NCBI RefSeq assembly: GCF_000971975.1
Contig: NZ_LAQO01000042.1
Span: 1 to 64,000, forward strand
Direction: 5' to 3'
DNA from: Paenibacillus algorifonticola
GTDB taxonomy: Bacteria > Bacillota > Bacilli > Paenibacillales > Paenibacillaceae
DNA: 64,000 nt
Part shown: in pieces, positions 25,088 through 35,100 of the stretch
Numbering within the stretch: the first letter of the stretch is position 1
How the letters are laid out: each line of letters opens with the position of its first letter
Translations under genes and position numbers: made by a program
Notes under the pieces: generated by a model
Told to the model about the DNA's origin: nothing
Databases searched by the model: none
What the model saw: the letters and a program-made list of their open reading frames with translations, nothing else

Positions 25088-25263
25088 TGTTCATCTCCAA
25101 AACTTCATTCAAAGTAGCGCTGATCTGAGCTCGTCTAATAATGATTTTTAGCACAAAACACCACCTCATCTGCTAGTATTGTTGCCTAGATAAATGGCAT
25201 TCATTCCTATTGGGGTACCACCAACAAAACGCGGAAAACGTACGCTAAGCAATTCGTTGTATA

Positions 25264-25305
25264 AAAAACCGAGCTATCCCTTTATTCAACAAGGGGCTCG
25301 GTTTT
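25264..25305. terminator. Bidirectional intrinsic terminator
   Basis: AAAACCGAGC and GCTCGGTTTT form a long stem, with CCCTT/AAGGG inside a short loop; A/T tracts on both sides allow termination in either direction. It stands alone between the CBO0543 and ISL3 remnants, so the gene it served may have been lost. Confidence 0.75.
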
Positions 25306-25374
25306 CGAAAATCGCTGCTGAGTAAAGTACAACTAAAGTCTCCCTCTTTCAGTAAGGCCTCTCAAGGAGTAAAA

Positions 25375-25873
25375 TAGGGTCAAGACGTGTTTTGCATGCG
25401 TCCCATGTGCTTGAATCTCGTCCAACGCTGACACAGATGACATTCTTTTTCTCCGGATCCATAAAAAACGTGATGTAGTTATGGCCTCGCTTCGCTGACG
25501 TCTCGTCGGTGCTGATCTTGGTCACATAGGATAAGTCTTGTGCGGACATGGCGTGATCAACGTAGTAATGCAGAATGCGCCATAGCCGCGTATCGTGTTC
25601 ATCAACAAGCGAGCGACGGCATTCATCGGCATATCTTTAGCCAGCGTCATGATGAGGGATCGAAGTGAAGGGTGAAGTAATGCCTGGGTTTGTCCAGCGC
25701 CCATGGTACAGGCTGATTCTCCGCTCCGCAATCTGAACAACGCACGCTTTCTTGCTTTTACACATCCAACTGTTTGATTTCTAGATCGAAGTCCGCTCGA
25801 TCAACGTACTACGGTTCAGGAATATGGGGAAGTCGCTCCAGAATCTCATTGCTAATGTTAGCGGTGAACATAT
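25375..25873 (-). pseudogene. ISL3-family transposase remnant
   Basis: Minus-strand frames give, in order, ISNEILERLPHIPEP, a zinc-finger piece CSDCGAENQPV, LIMTLAKDMPMNAVARL, then after a frame change HAMSAQDLSYVTKISTDETS and GHNYITFFMDPEKKNVICVS. This is the N-terminal and first catalytic part (DETS containing the first Asp) of an ISL3 transposase, with several frameshifts and a stop, and without the C-terminal half. Inactive. Confidence 0.75.
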
Positions 25874-26087
25874 GAAAACACCATCCTCTACTGGTCTTTT
25901 ATTTTCCAGTATTGACAGACGTTTTAATTGTTAACGGCGAGGAAGCTGTTTAGGTCGCTTTATTCTTTTCTCATATTCATGTTAGAAAGGGATATGACAT
26001 TTTAGATGGAATAGAGTTATCGAGTGAAAGCCTTAATCGCTAATCACTCTAAGGCTTGTGAGACTGATGTTTAAGGAGAGGCTTACG

Positions 26088-26732
26088 ATGATTCGTACTT
26101 TTGAACCTGACAATGACTTATACAAACTTGTGGACTACATCTGGATCGTAGATTTTAACTTTCTTGCCGATGGAAATAGAGAAGATATTATTATGCCATT
26201 GGGGCATATCAATATTATTTTCAATTATGGGTCCCCATACAGGTTGGTAGGAGAAAAGGAGGGAATGGTAGTCCCTGATGTGGACCCGGATTTGGATGAA
26301 TTATACCTAATGATGATGATCTATAAAGATGTGGAGCAGCGTATCAAGGCAATAAACCAATTTTTGATGAATAAATTAGCGTCAAATGAAACGAATACTG
26401 AATGTATAGAGCAAATGCTGACATATGTGGAGCGAGAGTATGAGAGCCTGAATATTGTGAGTATGGCCAAATTTTTTGGTACCTCAGTCAGTTCATTAGA
26501 ACGGTTTTTCAATAAAAATATCGGCCTGACACCAAAGACTTATGGAAATATTGTGAAATTCAGAAAACATGTTGAGGATGAAGAGCTGAGAAGGGATATA
26601 CATTATCATTACTATGATCAGTCCCATCTGATAAAAACATCCAAGAAATTTGCAGGTAAAACGATTAAGGAACTGGAAGATCTACCGGATGAATTAACTC
26701 TAGGTTACTTATGGCATGGTCAACAGCAATAA
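26088..26732 (+). CDS. AraC-family regulator with shortened sensor domain
   Basis: A 214-aa protein. The N-terminal part (LVDYIWIVDFNFLADGNRED, IIMPLGHINIIFNYGSPYRL) resembles the DUF6597 domain fused to AraC regulators. The C-terminal part has an AraC HTH (LNIVSMAKFFGTSVSSLERF then FNKNIGLTPKTYG and DQSHLIKTSKKFAG). Between VVPDV and DPDLDELYL the usual 40-50 residue end of the sensor domain appears to be missing, as if deleted in frame. ATG 26088 follows AAGGAGAGG. It may control the next gene. Ligand unknown. Confidence 0.75.
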   Translation: MIRTFEPDNDLYKLVDYIWIVDFNFLADGNREDIIMPLGHINIIFNYGSPYRLVGEKEGMVVPDVDPDLDELYLMMMIYKDVEQRIKAINQFLMNKLASNETNTECIEQMLTYVEREYESLNIVSMAKFFGTSVSSLERFFNKNIGLTPKTYGNIVKFRKHVEDEELRRDIHYHYYDQSHLIKTSKKFAGKTIKELEDLPDELTLGYLWHGQQQ

Positions 26733-26823
26733 ACAGCTGAACATCGGTGCTGATTTTTTACAATACAATTTTTGTCCTCCCTGTTAAGCTTGAGTGACTA
26801 CAAGAGGAGAGGAAGAATTAACG

Positions 26824-27213
26824 ATGCAGGATACCATGATTATTGCAAGTTTGCTGGTGTTTTTAAATGTAACATTTCTCACGATACTGGTTCCGGGAGG
26901 GCCGATTGAAAATAGAGATTTTTCAAAATTAACAGGAGTTGTGTTTTGGGGGTTTAATCTGTTTCTGATCTCACTGGGCATCGTTTCGTTTATCGCGTGT
27001 TATCTCCTCTTGGTTTCCCATTCTAATGCCGTTCTCATCACGCAAATTATCGCCGTTTTATATTTTATCGTATATATTATCGACTTAGCTGGTATATTTC
27101 CAAAATCACCGACTAAAATGTCTAAGCCGCTTATGCTTTTTGAAGTAATTAACACATCTATGGCTGTATTCCTCTTCCTCTTTGTGACGGCGATTGGACA
27201 TGTGGGTTCGTGA
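26824..27213 (+). CDS. Four-helix membrane protein of unknown function
   Basis: A 129-aa protein with four membrane segments (MIIASLLVFLNVTFLTILVP; VVFWGFNLFLISLGIVSFIA; LITQIIAVLYFIVYIIDLAG; NTSMAVFLFLFVTAIGHVGS). ATG 26824 lies downstream of GAGGAAG. I do not recognise the family. It lies 91 bp after the AraC-type gene on the same strand and could be its target. Confidence 0.65.
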   Translation: MQDTMIIASLLVFLNVTFLTILVPGGPIENRDFSKLTGVVFWGFNLFLISLGIVSFIACYLLLVSHSNAVLITQIIAVLYFIVYIIDLAGIFPKSPTKMSKPLMLFEVINTSMAVFLFLFVTAIGHVGS

Positions 27214-27260
27214 GGATGAGAGTATCTTCAGATATCATGGCATTCTCCAAACAGCAATTG

Positions 27261-27286
27261 AAGGAAGGAAGGAAGGAAGGAAGGAA
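27261..27286. repeat. AAGG tetranucleotide tandem repeat (6.5 copies)
   Basis: An uninterrupted AAGG run lies between the four-helix membrane protein stop and the IS1182 remnant. It is not inside a gene, so it is probably slippage-prone filler rather than a phase switch. Confidence 0.9.
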
Positions 27287-27349
27287 CAGCTATGAATTAA
27301 CATTTGAAGCGGGAAGATACACCTGGTCTCTAGGAGGTTCCATACCTGG

Positions 27350-28610
27350 TTGTTAAGGCAAATCAGTAGATTGTGAGCTAACGCCACAATCCCAAATTCC
27401 GTGTGAACCTTCTCCAACCCTCGCAAGGAAAACCGATGAAACGACCGCTTGCCCTTGATGTGACCCAATACGCTTTCGCCGAGCGTAGATGGCGGATTTC
27501 TCTTCATCCTCAAGGGCTCTTTTAGCCTTTGCTTTTACCTCTTCCCAGATTGTATTCCAGTGCACCTAGCGATTCCCCTTTGCCTTGGTGCACTTTGCCC
27601 GGAATGTACAATCCCCGCAATCTTCACATTCATACATCTTGAAGCTTTGCTCCAGCCCTGAAGCGTTCTTTTTCGTTTGGTATTTCTTGAAGAGAACATA
27701 CCGGCCATTCGGGCATACAAAGCGGTCATCACCCTCTTCATAATTCCAGTTGGTGGCATGCCGGATATCCTTCTTGTATCGACGTTCCTTCTCTTTCCTG
27801 TACGTGCCGTAGGGAATGGGCACATCAAAACGCGGCTCTTTTTCTTCTCCAATCGCATACAAGTAGTTCTCTTCACTGCCATAGCCCGCATCGGCAAAGA
27901 AGACGCAGCCAATCCCTCCATTTGCAGAATGAAGCAGCGCGTATCCGTCGACCTCTGATGAAAACTGTAAAACAAAATGAATTGGTTTTCTGTGAACATT
28001 TGCACATTGTAGCCCGGTTTTAGTTGACCATTTTTCATGTGGCCTTCCTTCATCCGCATGAACGTTGCGTCCGGGTCCGTCTTGGAGTAGCTGTTGCGAT
28101 CCCCAAAGCAGGCCTCCTGCTGTTCGCTGCGTGAGTGTCCGAATGTGGGCAAGCGTTGTCTGCAAGGAGCTTGTGAATCATCATTTCGAAAAGCTCGTCC
28201 ATGAAGGTTTTCATGCGTACTACACGGAAATCGTTCAAGGTATGGAAGTCGGGCTGTTGCATCGCAGGGATGTTTTCGCACAGTAGCTTTTCGATGCCGC
28301 GACAGGAATACACCTTTTGCGAGTAGCCTATCAGAATGATTTTGAGCATCATTTTAGGATGGTAGGAACTGCGGCCTCCGCCTGCATAATGAGTAAACAA
28401 CTGGGAGTCCGGAATTGCTTCAATCATCTCGTCAATGACACGCGCCACATGATGGGCAGAGGAATATATAACTCCAGATCCAGAATCATCTGGGCCTGTT
28501 TGTTGTCGTAGTCTTTAAAGGTAGGAGCAAGGGTTTTGGGGAACCAGCTTTTCTTCCAAATCCCCTAGAGGAAGCGTCGGCTCCATGATATACTGTTTGG
28601 TAGTAGTCAT
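27350..28610 (-). pseudogene. IS1182-family transposase, multiply frameshifted
   Basis: Minus-strand pieces in order: MTTTKQYIMEPTLPLGDLEE from ATG 28610; AIPDSQLFTHYAGGGRSSYH and [20 protein letters not shown] (N-terminal domain); [40 protein letters not shown] (Cys-rich segment); and RSFHRFSLRGLEKVHTEFGI with VALAHNLL (C-terminal Glu region). At least four frame changes and one stop separate them. All three parts of the transposase survive, so the element decayed in place. No terminal repeats were recognised. Confidence 0.8.
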
Positions 28611-28619
28611 TCCCATTAC

Positions 28620-28946
28620 GCAAAAAAATCGCCCTCCTGAGTTGGTGGTGTGGTAAATTCCATTCTACAGGATTTGACGATTTTCTTCAATTTTTACCAT
28701 TCAAACCAAAACAGAGCGTCCAATAGTCAGCTTTTCACTGACTTTCTGGACAGCTCCCATTTAAGCCGATTTATTGCTGATTCCCACGTTTTTAAATGCA
28801 CCTCGTAAAAAACAGAATACCGGGTTAATCTACAGCCATTACTTAGAAAGCTGACGATTCTATAGAACCACACAAATTTAATCCTCCACAGTCCAAAACT
28901 GTGATAAGCTGTTCCCTTCACAATTCTCCCATAAGCAATCAGCTTT
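28620..28946. other. 327 bp without a recognisable gene
   Basis: Lies between the IS1182 remnant and the NlpC/P60 gene. It contains CGCTCTGTTTTG and a short complementary pair AGTCAGCTTTTCACTGACT (self-complementary ends at about 28725-28743), but no protein-like frame with a ribosome site. Probably element flank. Confidence 0.5.
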
Positions 28947-29462
28947 TCACCCCTGAAAATATGGCCTCCCATACATCACTTGAAGCTCTGCATCGAATAC
29001 ATTCCGATACACAACCTGCAGACGACTGGACGAGGCGTCAACGACCTTGCCGTTACCAGCGTAAATGCCAACATGCGTAATGTCCATAAATCGCCCGTTT
29101 TGCTCGTAGCTCCAGAAGATCAGGTCGCCGGCTGTTAGTTCATCAGCAGTGAGTGTCAGCCCGTTGTCTACGATAAAACGCGCCTGCTCTGCCGCTGTTC
29201 TTGGCAAGCCGACCTCCAATTGCTGATACACCCACTGAACGAGATAGCTGCAATCTGTATAAGTCCCTTGTCCCGCCTTTAGCTGACTGTAAGGATCGCC
29301 CAGCCGAGTCAACGCCAGCTCAACGACCTGGCTTCCAAGCACCCCGGCGGGCAAGTCTGTTCGGATCGCTTCAAGCTCCCCCGATGACAAGCCTACATGC
29401 TCGTCCTTGCCGAGTAGCGCAAGCATCATGGGGCGAAACGCGGCTGACAACAATTCGTTCAT
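28947..29462 (-). CDS. NlpC/P60 family peptidoglycan endopeptidase (no signal peptide)
   Basis: A 171-aa protein with the catalytic triad of NlpC/P60: Cys in TYTDCSYLVQWVY, His in DITHVGIYAGNGKV and the polar third residue in VVDASSSRL. It would cleave gamma-D-glutamyl-diamino acid bonds in stem peptides. No signal sequence or wall-binding domain is visible and the ribosome site before ATG 29462 is weak, so export or localisation is unclear. A decayed relative, same orientation, lies at 1446-1567. Confidence 0.8.
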   Translation of the reverse strand: MNELLSAAFRPMMLALLGKDEHVGLSSGELEAIRTDLPAGVLGSQVVELALTRLGDPYSQLKAGQGTYTDCSYLVQWVYQQLEVGLPRTAAEQARFIVDNGLTLTADELTAGDLIFWSYEQNGRFMDITHVGIYAGNGKVVDASSSRLQVVYRNVFDAELQVMYGRPYFQG

Positions 29463-29668
29463 GATATCGGTCTGTTCAGCATTGAAATCATAGAGGGCCG
29501 CACATAGTCAGTCTACTACTTTATTTTCTTTCCAAGTGGATTAGGGGGCTAAAGAGATACCGTTTAAATTATGATCCAAAATGATAAAAATAGCTGATTT
29601 TAATCCATCGAAGAATAAATTTAGATGAAGGTTAAATTATTAATTAATTGGACACTAATTAAAAAAAA

Positions 29669-29706
29669 GGACTCAACATATTGTATTAAACCAATATGCT
29701 GAGTCC
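29669..29706 (-). terminator. Terminator after the XRE regulator
   Basis: GGACTCA-A-CATATTG pairs with CAATATG-C-TGAGTCC (one A/C mismatch), followed on the minus strand by eight Ts at 29661-29668. Very strong; it lies 18 bp after the regulator stop. Confidence 0.9.
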
Positions 29707-29723
29707 TTTGATTTTGATCATGC

Positions 29724-30065
29724 TTAGAATGTTAATTTTGATTTTAATCTATTTTTCAAATGTATAATTTCTATTAGTTCAATTTTGTCGAACTCATTCA
29801 ATAATCTGTATCCCTCGACTAATACTTTTTCATTCATATTTGCATAAACCTTTCCTTCCTCAAAACCATCTCCAGTCAGTAACCAATTCAAGTTAACATG
29901 ATAAGTTCGTTTAATTGATATTAATGTTTCAGCAGAAGGATTACTATTTCCAATCTCGATTTCACTTAAATTACCTTGAGATATCCCAATATTCTTCGCG
30001 AATTCAGATTGATTATGATTGTTCTGCTTTCGAATGCATTTTATTCTATACCCTATCTCATTCAT
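29724..30065 (-). CDS. XRE-family helix-turn-helix regulator
   Basis: A 113-aa phage-repressor-like protein: HTH_3 domain at residues 5-62 (IGYRIKCIRKQNNHNQSEFA, KNIGISQGNLSEIEIGNSNP, SAETLISIKRTYHVNLNWLL) and a short acidic helix-rich tail (EGYRLLNEFDKIELIEIIHL). The YHVNLNWLLTGDG motif is typical of temperate-phage or ICE repressors. AT-rich compared with its neighbours, adjacent to ssrA, a common integration site, so it may be a relic of an integrated element. Confidence 0.85.
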   Translation of the reverse strand: MNEIGYRIKCIRKQNNHNQSEFAKNIGISQGNLSEIEIGNSNPSAETLISIKRTYHVNLNWLLTGDGFEEGKVYANMNEKVLVEGYRLLNEFDKIELIEIIHLKNRLKSKLTF

Positions 30066-30432
30066 ATGGTTTCACCGCTTATTCATTTATTTGAGCTTCT
30101 TAAAGCTAGCCTAAAGGATTCCTTAGTACAGCAATTTAAAAATCTCACAACGAAAAAAAAGAATAGCCCTGTAAAATAACTTAGGACTACCCTTGATTTT
30201 CATAAATTTTAAATTTCTGTTTCGTTTTTTTCTATTTAGAAGAGAACAAGACTTTATTGTAATGAATCACAAATTATCTCGACTAATCTAAATACTGACT
30301 AGAAAAGATTAGATTTCTTTTTAATTTAAAGCAAATGTTTGCCGTGAGTTTATTAAAGCATATGCTTGCCGCAACGGCAAAAATATGGTTTAAGAGACAC
30401 CACAGCTAATGCTGAGGCCCTTTTTCTATCTA
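30066..30432. other. 367-bp AT-rich gap between the XRE gene and ssrA
   Basis: No protein-like frame. It is markedly AT-rich and lies immediately downstream of the 3' end of ssrA, the usual landing site of integrative elements. I found no integrase and no repeat of the ssrA 3' end elsewhere in the window. Confidence 0.5.
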
Positions 30433-30795
30433 TGGAGGCGAGGGGAGTCGAACCCCTGTCCGAAGATCACGCCACACAGGCATCTACGGGTGTAGTCACG
30501 ATTTTGATGTCACCCAGGAGGACGCCTCGTAACCGGCTTCTTCCAAGGTCAGCCTGATTGTCTTCTTCAGCTCACCCCAGGCGGAGATGAGACAGCGTAT
30601 CCCACTACTTGTTAGCCCCTAGTCTAGTCACATGGGCGATGCTAGGTAGGAGCACGCTCACAGTTTCTTAGGCTGCGAAAGCGTAGTTTGTTTGTTGTTT
30701 GCCATTTAATAGGCTTTAGCGTTGATGAAGTGGACGCGTCCCCACTACCCGCAACCCGCGCTCGTCCTATCCCCGTCGAATCCAAGAACGCCCCC
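30433..30795 (-). ncRNA. ssrA: Transfer-messenger RNA (tmRNA)
   Basis: A 363-nt tmRNA. The 5' end GGGGGCGTTCTTGGATTCGA and the 3' end GTTCGACTCCCCTCGCCTCCA fold into the tRNA-like domain (acceptor stem GGGGGCG/CGCCTCC with one G-U). The tag frame at 30703-30668 encodes GKQQTNYAFAA then TAA, giving A-GKQQTNYAFAA after trans-translation, with the expected hydrophobic AFAA end for ClpXP recognition. CCA does not appear to be encoded. smpB lies next to it, upstream on the same strand. Confidence 0.96.
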
Positions 30796-31005
30796 GAGTT
30801 GGCATAAATGACTCATCCCTGTCGGCTCTAAAAGAACCGCAACCAGATCGTCATTTAGCTAAGATATTGCTTTGCTACTTGCTTAGTATAACACGATTCA
30901 AGGAATAATCCCTAAAATGTTATTGGTACCATTAGTAAAATTCAACACGCTTTCCTAGAAAATCTACAATCGCTCTGCACTGCGCTTGCGCACACCACGT
31001 CACGT

Positions 31006-31485
31006 TTAGCGTACGATCTTCTGCTTTTCGCGCAGCGCCCGCTGTATATCACGCTGGGCATCGCGTTTTGCCGCGGAATCGCGTTTGTCGAACTGCTTCT
31101 TACCTTTACCTAACCCAATCAGAAGCTTCGCGTAGCCATTGCGCACGTAAATCTTCAACGGCACAATGGAGTAGCCTTCCTGCTTGGATTGGCCAAGCAG
31201 CTTGTGAATCTGAGCTTTATGAAGCAGCAGCTTGCGGGCACGCGTCGGATCGGTTGGATTGTGACGGTTCCCCTGCTCGAAAGGGCTGATATGCAAATTG
31301 TGAATGAAAATTTCGCCGTTACGTATCGTCGCAAAAGCGTCGCTTATATTGGCCCGTCCGTTGCGAAGCGATTTAATTTCCGTCCCCATTAGCACCATTC
31401 CCGCTTCATACGTGTCTTCGATGAAATAATCATGGGAAGCTTTTTTATTTTGCGCAAGTTGCTTGCCGTCGTTTTTCTTACCCAT
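31006..31485 (-). CDS. smpB: SsrA-binding protein SmpB
   Basis: A 159-aa SmpB. Conserved pieces: [95 protein letters not shown] and the basic tail [20 protein letters not shown]. It carries tmRNA to stalled ribosomes. GAGGTG precedes ATG 31485; a GTG in frame at 31494 sits on the ribosome site and is rejected. Confidence 0.97.
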   Translation of the reverse strand: MGKKNDGKQLAQNKKASHDYFIEDTYEAGMVLMGTEIKSLRNGRANISDAFATIRNGEIFIHNLHISPFEQGNRHNPTDPTRARKLLLHKAQIHKLLGQSKQEGYSIVPLKIYVRNGYAKLLIGLGKGKKQFDKRDSAAKRDAQRDIQRALREKQKIVR

Positions 31486-31620
31486 TCTTATCACCTCGAC
31501 ATCATATTTAGCTCCTGAAAATTAAAAAAGCCGCTAGATATATATTGTAGCAATTTTTGAAAATGAAAGCAAGAAAGCAGCTGCCATATTGTAAAATATG
31601 GTTCACTCGTCAAAACCATA

Positions 31621-31656
31621 AAAAGCCGCTCCGACCTTTCGGTCGAAAGCGGCTAA
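31621..31656 (-). terminator. Terminator after the cold-shock gene
   Basis: Minus-strand GCCGCTTTCGACC, loop GAAA, GGTCGGAGCGGC, then TTTTTATGG. Stable GNRA-type tetraloop hairpin placed 22 bp after the stop codon. Confidence 0.92.
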
Positions 31657-31677
31657 ATTTCGCAGTTGATTAAACTA

Positions 31678-31878
31678 CTACAGTTTTACTACGTTTTCAG
31701 CTTGTGGTCCGCGGTTGCCTTGAACAACGTTAAATTCTACGCGTTGTCCTTCTTCCAGCGTTTTGAAGCCTTCGCCAGTGATAGCGCTGAAATGTACGAA
31801 TACATCGTTGCCGCCTTCAACTTCGATGAAGCCAAAGCCTTTCTCAGCGTTAAACCATTTAACTGTACCTTGTTGCAT
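31678..31878 (-). CDS. Cold-shock domain protein (CspA family)
   Basis: A 66-aa single cold-shock domain with RNP1 KGFGFIEV and RNP2 VFVHFSAI and the usual [12 protein letters not shown] start; it binds single-stranded RNA/DNA. GGAGGT lies 7 nt before ATG 31878. The long structured leader at 31937-31992 and private terminator make it a monocistronic unit. Confidence 0.96.
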   Translation of the reverse strand: MQQGTVKWFNAEKGFGFIEVEGGNDVFVHFSAITGEGFKTLEEGQRVEFNVVQGNRGPQAENVVKL

Positions 31879-31936
31879 TTGTAAAACCTCCAAAAATAAA
31901 ATTAATATGCGCCTGTTTCGTTTTGAGAAACAAAAA

Positions 31937-31992
31937 ATTCACACATTGAAAAAGGTCCATGACTCTAATGACACCCTTTTCAATATGTGAAT
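31937..31992 (-). promoter_or_regulatory. Structured 5' leader of the cold-shock gene
   Basis: ATTCACACATTGAAAAAGG (31937-31955) is nearly complementary to CCCTTTTCAATATGTGAAT (31974-31992), giving an 18-bp AU-rich stem in the leader about 60 nt before the ribosome site. AU-rich leader structures are typical of temperature-controlled csp mRNAs; a thermosensor role here is inferred. Confidence 0.5.
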
Positions 31993-32151
31993 TCAGGTCC
32001 ATATCATCAATTGCTTTGAGTGTACTATACCCATATTCAAAAAGCAAGCGACAAGCTTAAATAAATTATAAAGCTTGGCCCGCTGAACCAGCGCTGCTAC
32101 TCCTATTATGAAGAGCAGCGCCGATGCAAGGGACTATACAACTATTTTGTT

Positions 32152-35100
32152 TTATTTACGTTTTTTTCTAACGAAAGCAGCCGTTGAATTGCCGCCTCCG
32201 TTTTTCTTCTTACGCTTCTTCTTAGCTGCTTCTCCGCCTGCTCTAGCAGCGTCTGGCGACTCCTGCTGGCTCGGGCTCACGCCACTTGGCGCTGAGCCCG
32301 GCTGCGCCAAGTGGCGCCGCTTGCCGCCTTCAAAGCCACGGCCAGCTCCGGCGCTTCGCTCGCCGCCATCGCTGCGACGGCTGCCGTCTCTAATCGGCAG
32401 CCCCCACATATCCGTGCGCGGCGCGCCTTCGCCGCCGCGCCCTTCGCCTCGATCCTGCGGCTCCGCCCGCACGATCCGCTGCGTCTGCTCCGCCGGCGCA
32501 AAGCTGCCGCCAGCGTCACCCTTGCGCCCGCGGCGCGGCGAGTTCCCGCCGCCGCTTGCGCCTAGCGCGGCGCCATCACCATCGCGCCGCTGCCCCGCAC
32601 CAATGTCGTCGCGCTTGCCGCGACGACGCTGCCCGGCAGCAGCACCATCCAGCTGCCACGGGTTCTGCCCATTCCCGGCCTGACCGCTGCTTTGCTGGCC
32701 GCCATCTCTTGCTCCTGCTCTACCGCTTTTCCCTGCTCTTCCGCCTCGCCCATCATTTCCTGCTCTAGCGCCTTTCGCTCCGTTCCCTGCTCCAGAGCCT
32801 TGCGTACCATTGCCCGCTTTAGCGCCTTTGCCACCCTTGCCTTTAAAGCCGCCATTTCCGCCTTTGCTGCCGGCAGCGGCACTATCGCCCTTTGCTCTGG
32901 TGCTCGTGCCTTCACCGCCACCGCTGCTGCGTCCGCCGTTCTTAAAGCCACCGCTGCGCCCACGCCCGCCGCGCGAAGCGCCGAACCCAGCATCAGCGAT
33001 GCCTTTAAAGCCGCTGCGAGGCTTCATATCGACCATTTCAAAATCAATCGTATGGTCGTTCATATTCACATTGCCAATGCGGATTTTCACCTCATCGCCA
33101 ATCCGGTATACCTTAGAGGTGCGTTCGCCGATGAGCACCATATGCTGCTCTTGGAAGTGGTAATAATCATCCGTCAGATCGCTCAGACGAATAAGCCCTT
33201 CCACTGTATTATCCAGCTCGACAAACATGCCGAAGCTGGTAACGCTGCTGATGATGCCATCGAATTCCTCGCCGATTTTATCAAGCATAAATTCGCATTT
33301 TTTCATCTGCTCTGTATCACGCTCGGCATCAGCGGCAACCCGCTCACGCTCAGAAGAATGCTGCGCAATATCCGGCATGCGGGCAGTCAGCGCCTCATTG
33401 CGCTTCTCGCTGAGCGCTCCGCCGCCTTCCAGCACTTCACGAATGACGCGGTGGATAACCAAATCCGGATACCGGCGAATAGGCGAAGTGAAATGCGAAT
33501 AAAATTCCGCTGCCAGCCCGAAATGTCCCAAGCTTTGCGCATCATATTTCGCCTGCTTCATCGAGCGAAGCATAACGGTGGAAATGACCGTCTCTTCCTT
33601 CGCGCCTTTAATTTCCTCCAGCAGCATTTGCAGCGCACGCGGATGAACCGAGTTGCCTTTGCCCTTCACCACATAACCGAAGTTGGCGGCAAACTGCATG
33701 AAATGCATCAGCTTTTCCTGATCTGGGTCTTCATGAATCCGGTATAGGAAAGGTACGCGCAGCCAGTGGAAATGCTCGGCAACGGTTTCGTTCGCTACAA
33801 GCATAAATTCCTCGATAATTTGCTCCGCGACGGAACGATCCCTTTTCACAATATCGACAGCCTTGCCCTGCTCATCAACGATGACCTTCGATTCCTGAAA
33901 ATCAAAATCGATCGCACCCCGCTTCATCCGCTGCTTGCGAAGCTTCATCGCCAGCTGCTCCATCAGCGTGAACATATCCAGCAAATCGGCGTAGCGCTCC
34001 TTCAGCTCGGTCTGCGGCTCCTCTTCGGTTGCAGTCAGCAGCTTGCGCACGTTCGTATATGTCATGCGCTCCTTCGTACGAATAACACTCGTGAACACAT
34101 CATGGCGCACGCGTTTCAGCGTTTTGGCATCAAACTCCATCTCGCAGGAAAGCGTCAGCCGATCCACCTGCGGATTGAGCGAGCAAATGCCGTTCGATAG
34201 GCGATGCGGCAGCATCGGAATGACTCGATCCACCAAATAAACGCTGCACCCTCTGCGGAAAGCCTCCTGATCCAGCTCGGAGTTTTCACGCACATAATAG
34301 CCTACGTCGGCGATGTGGACGCCCAATAAATAATTGCCGTTGTCCAGCACCTTCACATGTACGGCGTCATCGAGATCCTTGGCATCCTCGCCATCAATCG
34401 TCACGATGACCTCATCCCGCAGGTCACGACGCCCCTGCTGAATAATTTCTTCCTCGGTTATCGAATCCGGCGCCGCTTCCGCCTCTGCGTCCACCTCTTC
34501 CGGAAAACCTTCCGGCAGCTGATGCTTGCGGATAATCGACAAAATATCGATGCCCGGATCATCCTTATGGCCGAGTATTTCAATAATTTCGCCTTGTGCT
34601 GCTGAACGGCCTTCCGGATAGGTCACGATGCGCACGACTACCTTTTGTCCAGATACGGCGCCTTTAAATTCATTTTTTGCAATAAAAATGTCGCGGTTAA
34701 TCCGTTTGTCATCCGGCATAACAAAGGCGTACACTTCATGGCTTTCGAAAGTGCCGACCACCTGGGTAACCGCTCTCTGCACAATGCGGACGACCTCGCC
34801 CTCCAGTCGCCCTCCAGCTTGGCTCTTGGACGTCACGCGCGCAAGGACAATGTCGCCGTTCATCGCGCTAAGCTGATCATTGGCATGAATATAAATGTCA
34901 GGATGCTCTTTGTCGTCAGGCAGCAGGAATGCGAAGCCTTTCGCATGTACCTGCAATTTTCCGCGCAACAAATTCATCCGTTCCGGAACGCCGTAACGGT
35001 CATTGCTTGTGCGAAGGATTTTTCCGCTATCCTCCAGTTGGGTAAGCAGCTGCAAAAATGCTTTAAAATCAGCAGCCTCCATCACGCCGAAATGCTGCTC

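Noticed and set aside
27261-27286. AAGG repeat as a phase-variation switch
   Set aside because: Lies between genes, with no frame or promoter spacing affected.
28727-28972. 81-codon minus-strand frame
   Set aside because: No homology-like motifs or ribosome site; overlaps the end of the NlpC/P60 gene and element flank.
32692-33747. 351-codon open frame opposite rnr
   Set aside because: Arises from the GC-rich low-complexity tail and biased codons of rnr; not protein-like.
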